Of a DNA stretch of 64,000 nucleotides, positions 49,001 through 59,358 are shown in pieces. The notes beneath the pieces are model-generated. The model saw only the letters and a list, made by a program, of their open reading frames with translations, had not been told where the DNA came from and searched no databases. The DNA comes from Spisula solida (taxonomy: Eukaryota; Mollusca; Bivalvia; Venerida; Mactridae), in assembly GCA_947247005.1 (NCBI GenBank), contig OX365952.1:48154722-48218721 (forward strand). Reading direction: 5' to 3'. The number at the start of each line of letters is the position of its first letter. Position 1 is the first letter of the stretch. Both the position numbers and the translations under genes were made by a program.

Positions 49001-50303
49001 CACCATTATTGTATTGGTGGCACTATTTGATTGCAAATATTTTTGTAGATTGTTGACCAAACCGCATGTCGTACCATTAATGGTTCTTCTTATGTTTGAT
49101 ACTACAACTGCGTTGCATTTTATATTAATTTCCTAAAATTAAATCCTTGGTCCCACTGAGAAATTCCTCATCGCCGATGTTTTCCAGATATCTTGAGAGT
49201 CCATCCGATTCATCACGATTCCTTCCTATATCACAAATTGTGTCATGACTTCCCCGAAGCTTCCCATTGAACACGATGTACCTGTTATTGATGTCATAAT
49301 AACTGATTAATGTACATCGGGAGTACATCGCCAACGAAATAATTGCTCAGTGGGACCTAGGCTTAAAACACCGTACTGGGCGATTTTTCAGTTAATGTAT
49401 GTTTGAAGGCATTTGCATAATAAAGACGATAAGCTGTGCAATTCAAACATTCTACAACGCCGAGGACATAATTTCGTCTGGAAATTTTTCTGTCAGACTT
49501 TACTGAGGTGATTCAATGTCTGACTATGACTAATATATCAAAGTCTTTATTGTGACGTTGATGTAAAGTCCAGACATTCTGTGTCAAAAAATCCATGTTA
49601 ATTAGAGCCGAAATTGCGGTAAACGATTACGAACCCGTTGATGCGTATGTTGTAACTTTCTCTTTAGTTTCGGGTGTACATGTATGTTTGTGATTGTCCT
49701 CATGACTTATATTAGTACCTTTAGTGCCATGCTGTGTTTGCCGAGTACTTCACTCTCAATCAGTCTTGTCTTTGTCATTAAGCTTTCTCTTGTTCTCTTA
49801 CAGACGTGTTGTGTGAGTCGTGTTATGTTCCAGAGAAGCTATTCACCGTGATATTTTGGCTTGGATATTGCAATTCGTTAATGAATCCCATCATTTACGC
49901 AACATCAAGCCGGGAGTTCAAACGGGCCTTTCTGAAAGTCTTACGTTGTTACTGGATACGTATCAGATTCAAAAACATTGATGGAGACATAATACGCAAT
50001 GACTTTAATACAAGAAAAATGTCAACATACAGTCACCACAGATCAAATTCCATGTACGCAACAGTTCATGTTCGGACGGACAGAAACTTGCGTAAGATAT
50101 CACGAGATGGTGAATCGCCGGTGAAATCATTGTTAATATACCAAGACAAAAAGAGACAGAAACATTGTAGCAGCTCCCCTACCCAGAATATGTGTTCCAC
50201 GTCTAGAAAATCGTCTTATAGTGATCTCCTTGACGATGAATACGGAATTGTTCAATTAGACGAAATTCACTGTGTGCCATCAAAGTATTCTGCGATCGTA
50301 TGA
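45282..50303 (+). CDS. Alpha1-adrenergic-type G-protein-coupled receptor (3 coding exons)
   Basis: Coding join 45282-46066, 48443-48609, 49804-50303 gives 483 residues. It is a plasma-membrane biogenic-amine receptor, expected to couple to Gq and calcium. The N-terminus has four N-glycosylation sequons (N2, N11, N17, N28). Seen motifs: GN (N52, TM1), NLAGAD with D80 (TM2), C107/C184 disulfide pair, amine-binding D114 (TM3), DRY 131-133, W159 (TM4), S196 and S200 plus P204 (TM5), CWFP 307-310 followed by FFF (TM6), NPIIY 345-349 (TM7), helix 8 SSREFKRAF and a possible palmitoyl Cys366. The loop-3 segment VVLRIH and the TM6 entry [15 protein letters not shown] are typical of vertebrate alpha1 receptors, as is DRYIGV. 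The ATG at 45282 is the first after an in-frame TAG at 45249. Known: vertebrate alpha1 genes carry a coding intron at the end of TM6, as here. Ligand (noradrenaline versus octopamine) is inferred, not shown. Confidence 0.93.
46067..48442 (+). other. Receptor intron 1 (2,376 bp)
   Basis: GT-AG intron in loop 3 (gtacgt to ttttcag). It holds an inverted-repeat element at 46151-46756. The remaining sequence to 48442 is AT-rich, and I see no ORF or other named element in it. Confidence 0.9.
46151..46756. mobile_element. Inverted-repeat element in receptor intron 1
   Basis: Ends read ATATGAGCAAGTCTCCAGG on the left and the inverse of ATATGAGCCAGTCTCCAGG on the right. The match continues with some mismatches over about 40 bp. 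The core is about 530 bp of AT-rich sequence without an ORF. Exact ends and target duplication are unclear. Confidence 0.7.
48443..48609 (+). CDS. Receptor exon 2 (loop 3 end and TM6)
   Basis: Follows acceptor ttttcag at 48436-48442. The first base completes a serine codon (AG|T), and residues 263-317 follow. It carries the basic loop-3 end and TM6 with CWFP. The donor is g|gtaagc at 48609/48610, phase 1. A second AG six bases downstream (48447-48448) would also keep the frame and drop two serines, so a tandem acceptor is possible. Confidence 0.93.
48610..49803 (+). other. Receptor intron 2 (1,194 bp)
   Basis: GT-AG intron (gtaagc to ttacag) at the end of TM6, the position at which vertebrate alpha1-adrenergic genes are also interrupted. 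It contains a MITE at 49142-49364. No coding content was seen in the rest. Confidence 0.9.
49142..49364 (-). mobile_element. MITE in receptor intron 2
   Basis: Ends are CCTTGGTCCCACTGAG and the inverse of CCTAGGTCCCACTGAG. The body matches the reverse complement of the element at 40900-41113. It is about 223 bp, without coding capacity. Confidence 0.75.
49804..50303 (+). CDS. Receptor exon 3 (TM7 and C-terminal tail)
   Basis: Follows acceptor ttctcttacag ending at 49803. The split codon g|ac gives Asp318, then residues 319-483. It contains the third extracellular loop with CESC, FWLGY and NPIIY in TM7, helix 8, and a tail of about 125 residues rich in Ser, Arg and Lys with several possible kinase sites. 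The stop is TGA at 50301-50303. The TIR transposon that follows starts at 50317. Confidence 0.93.
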
Positions 50304-50316
50304 AAAATAGCATTTA

Positions 50317-51058
50317 CGTGGGACGTTCAAAAATAAACAGGACTGGGGCCCTCATGGCTACAGTACTGTTTTCAATATTATACAAATATTATTACATACT
50401 ATGGAATCAGAATTCAATTTCAAACAATTGGTATTTGATTGATCGAGTTACACTATGACGTCCTCTCATTATAGTCCATTTTGAAACCATGGTAACATGC
50501 TTCCGGCGAAGCCCAACAATTACCATAATGGCGACTACGTAATTGGGTGTATCTTTAATACTATCATATCGTTTGTTTTCAAACTTCACCGTGTCATTAC
50601 ATGTTACATGCTGGACGATGTCTGCAACGATGACGACATTTGGACGTTAGGTACTGAAATAAACAGAAGTTGAACTCCAAATGTGACAAATTCGTGACGC
50701 AAAAGTGACGTGACCAGAACGTATGGAAAACGGACAAACACAAAGTTCTGTCAACAGCATTATGATTATGCCCTCTGAATCGTATGAACTTATCTAACTA
50801 CATTTTGGAAACAGTTCTGCAAGTCGTTTATCAGTTTTAGAATGTCACAAATGCTTTAGCGTTAATTGTTCAGCTTTGAAAGACAGGGAAGTAATAGGAA
50901 ATCTAAAGAACGTTTGTGACATCAGTTACCGAAACTATTTCAAATTACCAACGTTTTATGGTACGGATTCCGATTTCTGATGGTATATTATTTGATTTAT
51001 CACGTGTAACCATTCGGGTTTTGTGACAAGAGTCCTGTTAATTTTTAAACGTCCCACG
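50317..51058 (+). mobile_element. TIR element, copy 2, in the receptor 3' UTR
   Basis: The 742-bp element has 28-bp inverted ends (CGTGGGACGTTCAAAAATA) with two mismatches, flanked on both sides by TA (50315-50316, 51059-51060). It is homologous to 20047-21059 in the opposite orientation. It begins 13 nt after the receptor stop codon. No transposase is encoded. Confidence 0.85.
50332..50337 (+). promoter_or_regulatory. Possible poly(A) signal inside transposon TIR
   Basis: AATAAA lies 29 nt past the receptor stop codon, within the left TIR of the element at 50317-51058. It would end the transcript very close to the stop. Use is inferred only. Confidence 0.35.
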
Positions 51059-51090
51059 TATGAACCTTAATTTTTTAAATTATATCTTTG

Positions 51091-51096
51091 AATAAA
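51091..51096 (+). promoter_or_regulatory. Possible poly(A) signal downstream of the 3' transposon
   Basis: AATAAA is the first such hexamer I see after the transposon's right end. If it is the one used, the receptor 3' UTR would be about 0.8 kb and almost entirely transposon sequence. Confidence 0.35.
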
Positions 51097-51789
51097 GTGA
51101 TCTGTTATTTCGTTGATATGTTCAGAAAAAGCGCCGCCTAATTCTTTGTTATTCACGGAATTGGTTCGTTGAAGGTTTTCAAGAACAGTCATTGGATTAT
51201 GCAATCATGTGCTATGATTTACCACTAAATTTCTGATTGTTTGGTCAATTATTTTTACACAATTAAGAGCGGAATAACACCTTTAATACGTTGATTTAGT
51301 ACAGAATGTCAATAATTTAGGTAACACATTAAATGGTATTGAGTACATAATTATAACTCAACAAAGTCTTATCGTATTTGAAATAATAGTTATAAAGTAT
51401 GCATTGCCTGATTTCAGTATCCACTGTTTGATTTCACATTTATTGATTTATATTTGTAGTGTTTATTTTAATTGTTTTTCGATTCATCGGTGTATTTACC
51501 TTTTCATTGTTGGTATATTGTTTATAGCTATTTTGCTTTGGAATAACTGTTTGCATTGTTATGCTAGAGATATACCTCATAATACTGAGATATATGTATT
51601 TGGTACATAGTGTGTTGTATTATTAACATGCTTCAGTTCTTTGGTAGAGCAATGCTTTGTCAGTTAAATACAATAACTGTTAATGATACACTCCGTACAC
51701 ATCTGGTTATGCAGTTATCCTTTTGTCGTGTTCGGAAACATATGTTAGGGCGATTTAATTGGTCGCTTCATTTAAGAAAATCTGTTCGC

Positions 51790-51919
51790 GTATTTTGTCG
51801 GTGAATAAAACATGAGCAGGAGTTCGGATGCGGAAAAATTAAATCACGAGTGCGTAGCACGAGTGATTTAATTTTCCGCATCCGAACGAGTGCCCGTGTT
51901 TTATTCACCGACAAAATAC
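51790..51919. repeat. Near-perfect 63-bp inverted repeat with 3-nt loop
   Basis: Arms 51790-51853 and 51857-51919 pair over their full length (outer end GTATTTTGTCGGTGAATAAA) with a small cluster of mismatches in the middle, one indel and a GTA loop. This looks like a fold-back element or a young inverted duplication. No terminal duplications were identified. Confidence 0.85.
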
Positions 51920-53937
51920 AAGAACAGAGTTTTTATTTCGATTCTAAATACGATAATATCCCGCACTATTTAACTGCGCGCATTCCATTTTCACCCATTT
52001 GACACTGAACATGATTCCACGCTGAAATTGAGTGGCTTATTAGCTGGTACAATTACCGCCCTCGTTAATAAAACCGACCTTCGTAATTTTCTGAAGGAAA
52101 AAAACACATTTTAAACATTGAGACAATTTTAATAACACGAGTATAGTGTATCTATGTCATGAAATGAAAAATATAAATGAATTGATTATCAGAAATTTTT
52201 ATGAATCTTAATTTGGAGAGTATATTGGAGTTTCTAAAAATAGATGCGTCATAGCTGTAACACTGGATTCTCGTGAATCTCGCGGTCCGTTAAATTTTTT
52301 TACTATAATGTTTACGTTCATTCATTCATAAATAGGTCATGTGATACGGGGCGTAAATTGTAACAGCCAATTTGTTACCATGTTTTATGGGGGTAATAAA
52401 TAATAGTTAGGTCCGCTCTTTGTTTAATGGATTAATCCGCGGATCGTGTTAGAATATCTCATAAAGCATTTCCCTTTCGTACGTTTTTTTCTGGTTACAA
52501 TGCTTTCTATTCAGTTAGTTAAAACTACAGAATACTAATACACTACGATCATGAATATCCTACGAAGTTATATATGTTATATTATAATTTTGATGTACAG
52601 TGTAGCAATACCATGTGACTCTGACATCACTAAACACACCAAGTCTAAAACGAAATTTCTCAACATTTGTTCCGCTTCGAAAACAACAATAGCCGTTAGT
52701 GTTTTATGTCTTCATCGATTTACATGAAAGATTGGCATGTCTAAGAGATGAATATTAGCTTTTCACGAAATAAAGGATCCCTGCAAGCAGCTGAACTGTT
52801 TCTGTGAGCACCCTATGGAGTGGTGTTTTTGCGAGTGGACTGCAGATTCAAACCGCCTTCTTTTCCAAGGCTTCAAAGGCTGGACAAAACAACACCGCTG
52901 ATAGTAATATTATATTTAATTTATGTCTTAAACTGAGGTATGTTTCGTAGAAATTGGTAAAGAAAAAAAATACTTAAGGCTATTTCGTTTTTCAATATTG
53001 ACAAAGTTCGTCTTCGATATGATGCCTTTTGTGACCTCAGAGTTACGTGGTAATGCTAGACTGAATGTACAAAAAGGAGCTTTTATACTTGTGTGATGTG
53101 TCAAAATAAAAGGATGTTATAACGAACGCAGAATGCACACTTGTTTTAGAGTTTTTGTTGTCCTTTTTAAGGATATATTTACATACATGTACTGCAAGTG
53201 TACCTACAATCGTGCATTTTCCTCATTGTACACACCACACAGATCAGTAAACATGTGTAAATACTTATACCTAAAAGGCCTAGATTCTGGCGTTGAACCA
53301 ATATTACCTGGGTACTGTTTTATCAAATCATTTACGGAAATATTAAAATTTCGCAATAATGTTAATTCTTTATAAATCCTTCTGGATAAGTATGGTTTGC
53401 AGAAGTTCATTAACTGAAACATTATTAACATTAAACATCCGTTTACTCATGACGTTTTAATTTCGAAGTTCTTAACTTTACATTATCCAAAAGCGCTCTC
53501 ATAACACAGTTCACTGGTCCCTTTCTCCCAGCATGTTGTCACCAACTGTGAACATATTGACATGGAGCGTTTTTCATGTCATAAAATTAAGGCTTAATTA
53601 TATCAGACTATCAATTCCTGAATGTTCTAACTTATGTCTTGAAAAGAAATGAATTTTTGGTATCGTTGGAAAGCGCATTTCAAGATTTATAATATGTTGG
53701 AAAGACTTAGAACACTAGAACTAAACAATACATTTACTGTGCAAATGTATTATATCTCTTGTTACGGATATCGAGAGGTCAAAATCGTTGAAGTCGATTA
53801 TCTCAAAATGACTTTTGTAGACTTAGAACATTCTAAGATTGAGGTGACGTAATCATGTTTTGAAAATAAACAACGCTGTGAAAATCTGTAAACACTAAAA
53901 CACTCATTCCTAAGTTATCACACATTGTTTTAAAGTC

Positions 53938-53975
53938 TTATTTAAGTATTCCCTGTCTGACTTAATATTATCTTT
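53938..53975 (-). repeat. Dispersed repeat, fragment
   Basis: The + strand reads TTCCCTGTCTGACTTAATAT then TATCTTTTTGCG, the inverse of the family's 5' end. Confidence 0.6.
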
Positions 53976-56099
53976 TTGCGTCCTGTGCTACGGAAATATT
54001 AGATAGTTTATTGTATCTGACAAATAAGGACACCTAATTACTACAAGGTCATCGCATGACAAATATATTACAAACAATAAATGACAAAGCTACACATACG
54101 CTGTGAACATTATTCCTTGAGTTATTGGTAAAACCATGCGATGTCATCAGGGGACGGCGACAACAAGATATATTATACTTAATCCAGTCTTAGCCGACAA
54201 TCCGATTAGTATTGTGTTCTGTCTATTTCTTAGTATTCCAGTGGGGGCGATCGTGTCCGTGTATGGTAACTGTTGTAACACACATAATAAATAAACTCTT
54301 TTTATACTGATTTACACACCTTTTCCGTAGTCTTCTTTCGCGTTGAATTTTTAATCTCAATTTCACTCAGGTGGCAATATTGAAATAAGAAACCGAGGCG
54401 TAACTACGTAACTATATCTAATATAATATAAAACTGTCATAGTTCAGATAATTGCCGTTATAAGTCATAAACCAAAGGGGTAATGTAATAAATAACTGTC
54501 ATAGTTCATAGTATTTCCCTTTTAAGGCATATTCGAGGGGTAAACACTAAAAACGTAGCATAATGATAGATCACGTTTTGTTTTTAGACATATCGTATAT
54601 TGCGTCAGTATTATATTACAATATTACCACGTCTCAATTTCCTGTCACAGAACAGAAATTCATAGGCTTAGCTTTACCGGTATCAACCTAATGTTACAGT
54701 TTGAGAGTAGAAAGAATAAAATATAGATATGTAATTCAAGTTCCTTTTTGAAAGCATATATTTTTGAAGTGCTGTTTATTGACCTGCCAAACGAGTCTCA
54801 AATCAAAATGAGATAGTTAAAGGACAGTACACGAACTGCTTAATAGATTTTATATGTGAAATGAACGATGGTTATTCGCTAAGTTTAAACAATAGTATAT
54901 AAAGAGAGGGTCATCATAACATTTCTTGTCAACATCAAACATGAATATGAGGAAATTTAGTAATTTTGGATCTAAATGCAAGTACACGGCATTTACCTAC
55001 CTGTTTCTAGCATCACCTGTCGTCGCCGTAGAAAGCTTGTCAACACATGAAGATCATATGAGGATCATCCAGAAACATTTCAAATTTATTGTGAAATTAG
55101 GACAGCAACAAAGTTAGATTTTAAAGGAGGAAGGATCTCCCAAGGCCGAATCCGGTAAAGTTTGGATGATATTGTCATAGTAGGTTAGATAAATAAATTG
55201 AATGAATTCGCTGGCCTAGAATTATAAGACTCATGCATATGTGAAATCTGCAACACAAGGTGCTTCTTATTGGCCTATTTTCATGAAAATCGGTCATGTT
55301 GACAAAACTAAAATTGAAAAAGCTTGTTTTTCCACAAGTGAGAGTAGTTTTCAGAGCTTTTTCTTGTTTTCTCAAACTATTTATTTTGAACTTTCCACGT
55401 TCTAATTCTAGCCAGCGAATTACTGAGAGACGCTCACGCAGACACACATACGGACGGTTGACAGAGTATGATCCAAAAAGCAAGTCTGATGATATAGCGA
55501 CAGGTAAGCTAAAAGTAAGAATGCTGTTCTTTCCTTATTACATATCCTCTCAGCTTTCGTCTAATTGGCTGCGGATCTGATATTAGTTCTATCTAGTCTT
55601 GCATGTGAAAACTCTGTTAGGCTCCAAAATGTTTCAACATTACCGGATAAGGTCACTCTGTAATTTACTGTAATACACTACGTGGAATTACACGTCTACG
55701 TATCATGTTATTTCTCCTACCACTTTCATTGACCTACCAACTAGCACCAGACATTCATTATCTCTTTGACATTAAATCTGTCTCTCAGTATGAGCTGTTC
55801 AAATATTGTACGAAAGGCAACACTACTAATAATACAACATTTCAGAACACTACACGACTCCATATAAAATCACTCAATAACATATTACACAGCATCACTC
55901 AATACAAAAATACTAAGCATATTGTCACTCAAACATATTACTGTATACAACCATACTTAAAACAGCAACACTGAAAGCAGGACCACTAAATGAAGTAGCA
56001 TTACAGTATAAACAACAACAAAATACCACACCGCATTATAGCATATACTACCAAGCACACAACACTACCAGACTAAGTAATACACAAACAAACAATAAA
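53976..56099. other. No gene seen
   Basis: AT-rich with the two-copy repeat at 54425-54545. A 94-residue frame at 55296-55580 is basic and unrecognised, and I do not support it as a gene. Confidence 0.55.
54425..54545. repeat. Two-copy imperfect tandem repeat
   Basis: AACTGTCATAGTTCA..AAGTCATAAACCAAAGGGGTAA is followed by AACTGTCATAGTTCA..AAGGCATATTCGAGGGGTAA, about 68 bp apart. Confidence 0.65.
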
Positions 56100-56205
56100 A
56101 CCAGACCGGGAAGGCAACATCCAACTGAGCACAGGAAACAAAATGCACATACACATCACACGACACCATGCACACACAATTGAACAACTAATAAAACTAA
56201 ACAGA
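56100..56205 (+). repeat. Dispersed repeat, copy leading into the minisatellite
   Basis: ACCAGACCGGGAAGGCAAC, CTGAGCACAGGAAAC, then an ACACGACACCATGCAC segment. The CACTCAAC motif in the family consensus is also the core of the minisatellite that starts just after. Confidence 0.6.
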
Positions 56206-56214
56206 ACCACTCAA

Positions 56215-56600
56215 CACAACATTACTCAACATAACACTATTCGAAACAGCCATATCTTACAACACAGCTTCACTCAACACATTGCCACTCAACACAGCAT
56301 TACTCAACACAGCATTACTCAGCATATTGCCACTCAACACATCATAACTCAACACATTGACACTCAACATATTGCTACTCAATACAATATCAATCAACAC
56401 AATGCCACCCAACACAGCATTACTCAACATATTGCCACTCAACACATCATCACTCAACATATTGCCACTCAACACATTGTCAATCAACGCAGCATTACTC
56501 AACACATTTCCACTCAACACACCATTACTCAACACATTTACAGTCAACATAGCATGACTTAACACATTGTTCCTCAACAAAGCATTACTGAACTTATTGC
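56215..56600. repeat. 15-bp minisatellite (ACTCAACACATTGCC type)
   Basis: About 25 head-to-tail 15-mers alternate between ACTCAACACAGCATT and ACTCAACATATTGCC variants. As the unit is a multiple of three and lacks stops, the array is open in more than one frame on both strands, giving pentapeptide-repeat ORFs. I do not regard these as genes. Confidence 0.9.
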
Positions 56601-57797
56601 CACGGTGCAAAACAATACAATTGAAGGACGACGATCGGCAGTAGAAGTAAGAAAATCATTTTTTGTCCAAAAATATGGGTTTATGCATACAAATTGATAG
56701 CCCACGGAACTCCCGAAGATTAACTATTGTATTCCTTTTGTTCAATTTGTTCTATTAGTTGTCACAAGCTAAGAAGTAGCTGGAATGTTGAACAGAGGTA
56801 CTTGTTCGAATGAAAATCGAGCCATGTTTATGAAGCTTAAATGCGACTTTTATTCAATATAGCAAATATCTAGTACCTCAGACGTAAAGCCGTTGATCAT
56901 ATCTTGCCGCTCAAAGCCTTTTATTCGGTAACTGCATTCACATTTCTTAAAAAACACCCTACTTTCGGTTTAGAGGTGGCGCCGGTGCCCTCTCTGTTCT
57001 GGCCTAGGTACCATCTCTGCTCGTAATATAATCATATTATAAAGATTTATCGGCTCATAACATTGTCACTAAGATATTGATTTTCGAATAACCTAGCACA
57101 AAATCATCTCAACATGACCCGCTTTTCTTGCGCGAGTCTCATTGTCACACTCGGTCATTGAAGGTCTAAATACAGCATTTTATAACTTGTCCCGTCATAC
57201 CTGGCACGTACTTTTGCGTTCTATGACATGGCACGAGATGTACGACACGGGCCCGTTCTTTCTACAGATAACTGAACAACTTGAGATGAAAATTTGAACC
57301 GACATGCATAGTCTCAAAATACTTATTGCGATGGTTCACTATGTTGTTCTATGAGTGTCTGTGTAGAATTCTAGGGTTAAGTCTTGAAGGATATTGATAT
57401 AGCACATAGTTTTAGTATGCGACCAATCAATAGCCGACATATACGTTACGTTGCATTAAAAACTAGATTTTTTTGACTAAGTGATATAAATAGTTATCAA
57501 ACATATTGTACCTGTAAAGTCAGTGATATTTTGTATAAATTGTATTCCATAACAAACATGGTGGCAATACATCTTAAAATGAATAAAATTTTAGCTGATT
57601 GGTTCATTTTGAGTGGTTTATTAGTACGCTTTGATTCATATAATTATAATATTCTCTGCAACATAGATTCTTCGTCGCAAACAAGTTCAAAGAAGAAATA
57701 CTAATCTTCAAGCTGTAAACACAATGTTGTCAGGGTTACAAAGATGAACGTTTAAAATTATAATTTCTTCGGTATGGAGACGTATGTGTGTGGTCGT
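56601..57797. other. No gene seen
   Basis: AT-rich sequence between the minisatellite and the 14-nt motif cluster. Confidence 0.6.
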
Positions 57798-59236
57798 GTA
57801 ACGAATCTGTCTGTCAAAACAGTTGTTGTTCCTCACAAAAACAACACGATATGTTCATTAATTTCAAACAAAACAATAATGCATAGGTATGATGACACGT
57901 TTTTTCAAGTTTGAGCACAAAAATATCGTTATGAATCTCCAATTGCATCATCTTTATAGTGGCGTAACGTATCTGTTGCTAACGTAAAGCTGTTGTAAAG
58001 AAAAGTAACTCAACATAACATTCCAGCTAAATATTACAAATTTTCAAAACATATAATATAATGTAATACGCAGACTGCAACATAACAATAAGGAAACCAC
58101 GGTTCACAGAATTATATTTTATATACCAAATGGTACTTATCAAACAGGCGTTGGATATTCACCTCGTCTGTATCTAAATTGTGAAAGGATCTCTAAATAT
58201 AAGCTGTATGTGTTCAGCACACAACAAAAAACGAATGAAAGAACTTCACTTACTAACACTCAATTAAGTTTGAATTAAGACCAAATTTAGCAAAACAAAA
58301 TTGGTAGTATTGAAAAGTTATTGCATTAAAAGCCAGCGTGTTAAATAGTCCCCACTATCTCAGAGGAAGTAAACTGGGAACATCCTGAACAGTTAAGATG
58401 GGACTTACACAGACGCAGCTTGAACAAATAGGACCTAAGTCACTTAAAATTGCATAAATCATTATATTTAGTCAATATTTATGTCACGATTTGTACATAA
58501 AAGCGAAAAACAGATTCGTTACGTAGCTAAACAGATACGTTACGAGAAGTTATAAAGCTTTTTATTTGAATTAAGTGCTATAATTTCGAAATTAGTTTCT
58601 TTATATTAACAAATAATTATACAGTGTGTGTTTTCAATATGATAAAATTGAAATTAAGCCATGATTGACAAGAATTAACTCGCATTTAAGGTCACCCTCT
58701 GATTCTCCAAAAAGCACCAACCATATATGCACGTAAGTGCAATCATTATGACGATGGGTGATCTCTGGAAGTCATCCTCCAAAAGTGGGTCACTTAACAA
58801 TGTAATTTATGAACACTGCCAGGAGTAAGCTGCTTAAAATGCACGTATTTTAGCAGATATATAAATATGCCGTAACGTATCTGTTCTGTGTAACGTATCT
58901 GTCATACAAACGTTTAAGCACATGAAAAATTAAGATTATATGGTATTTGTATGATTATTTCTACATAATTGCAACCCTTCGATGATATTCCAAGTATAAC
59001 AGGTTTGTGCAACAGGTTCATGTGCTAATTGAATAATTTCACAAAACGCACGTAACGTATCTGTTTTTAAATTTTGAAAAAGTGTCAGTTCACTGTTCAA
59101 ATCTTCGTTTCTTAGAAATATACTGCTTTCTCTGTACAATTCTTTACCAGCAATGCCATCTTATTTTATCCAATGATGAAAAATACGTGTTTATCCATCT
59201 AATATTTTGACATATTAGCAGCGTAACATATCTGTT
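57798..59236. repeat. Cluster of a 14-nt motif GTAACGTATCTGTT on both strands
   Basis: Copies on + at 57798 (variant), 57964, 58872, 58890, 59052 and 59223 (variant), and on minus at 58510-58522 and 58530-58543. The intervening sequence is not itself repeated as far as I can see. No gene is present in this interval. The motif may be a protein-binding site in a transposon or a remnant of a tandem structure. Confidence 0.7.
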
Positions 59237-59316
59237 GCCAAAATCGCCGACAAAGTCTCACTCAATGACCAGGACATAAAATCCGAGTTTCTATCAATTA
59301 ATTGATGATAGGGATT

Positions 59317-59358
59317 CTAGAATCGCGATGCCGAAGGCATCGCGATTTAGAATCGCCA
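59317..59358. repeat. Short palindrome
   Basis: Centred on CGCGATGCCGAAGGCATCGCG, this stem extends outward imperfectly with GATTCTAGAAT against TTTAGAATC. It resembles the tips of the larger hairpins in the window. No other function is visible. Confidence 0.6.

Larger units (their letters stand above)
51061..53937. other. No gene seen downstream of the receptor
   Basis: Holds the long hairpin at 51790-51919. ORFs at 51404-51610, 51610-51804 and 53133-53375 have no recognisable domains. Confidence 0.55.

Noticed and set aside
51404..51804. Two adjacent ORFs with hydrophobic and basic stretches
   Set aside because: No recognisable family, different frames, and the second runs into the long hairpin at 51790. 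Their composition is what AT-rich sequence gives by chance.
54926..55580. Two short ORFs with signal-like or basic stretches
   Set aside because: The first lacks an ATG at its reported start and neither has a recognisable domain, splice partner or repeat evidence.
56143..56562. 139-residue ITQHIATQH pentapeptide-repeat ORF
   Set aside because: It is the translation of a 15-bp minisatellite that is equally open in other frames and on the other strand.
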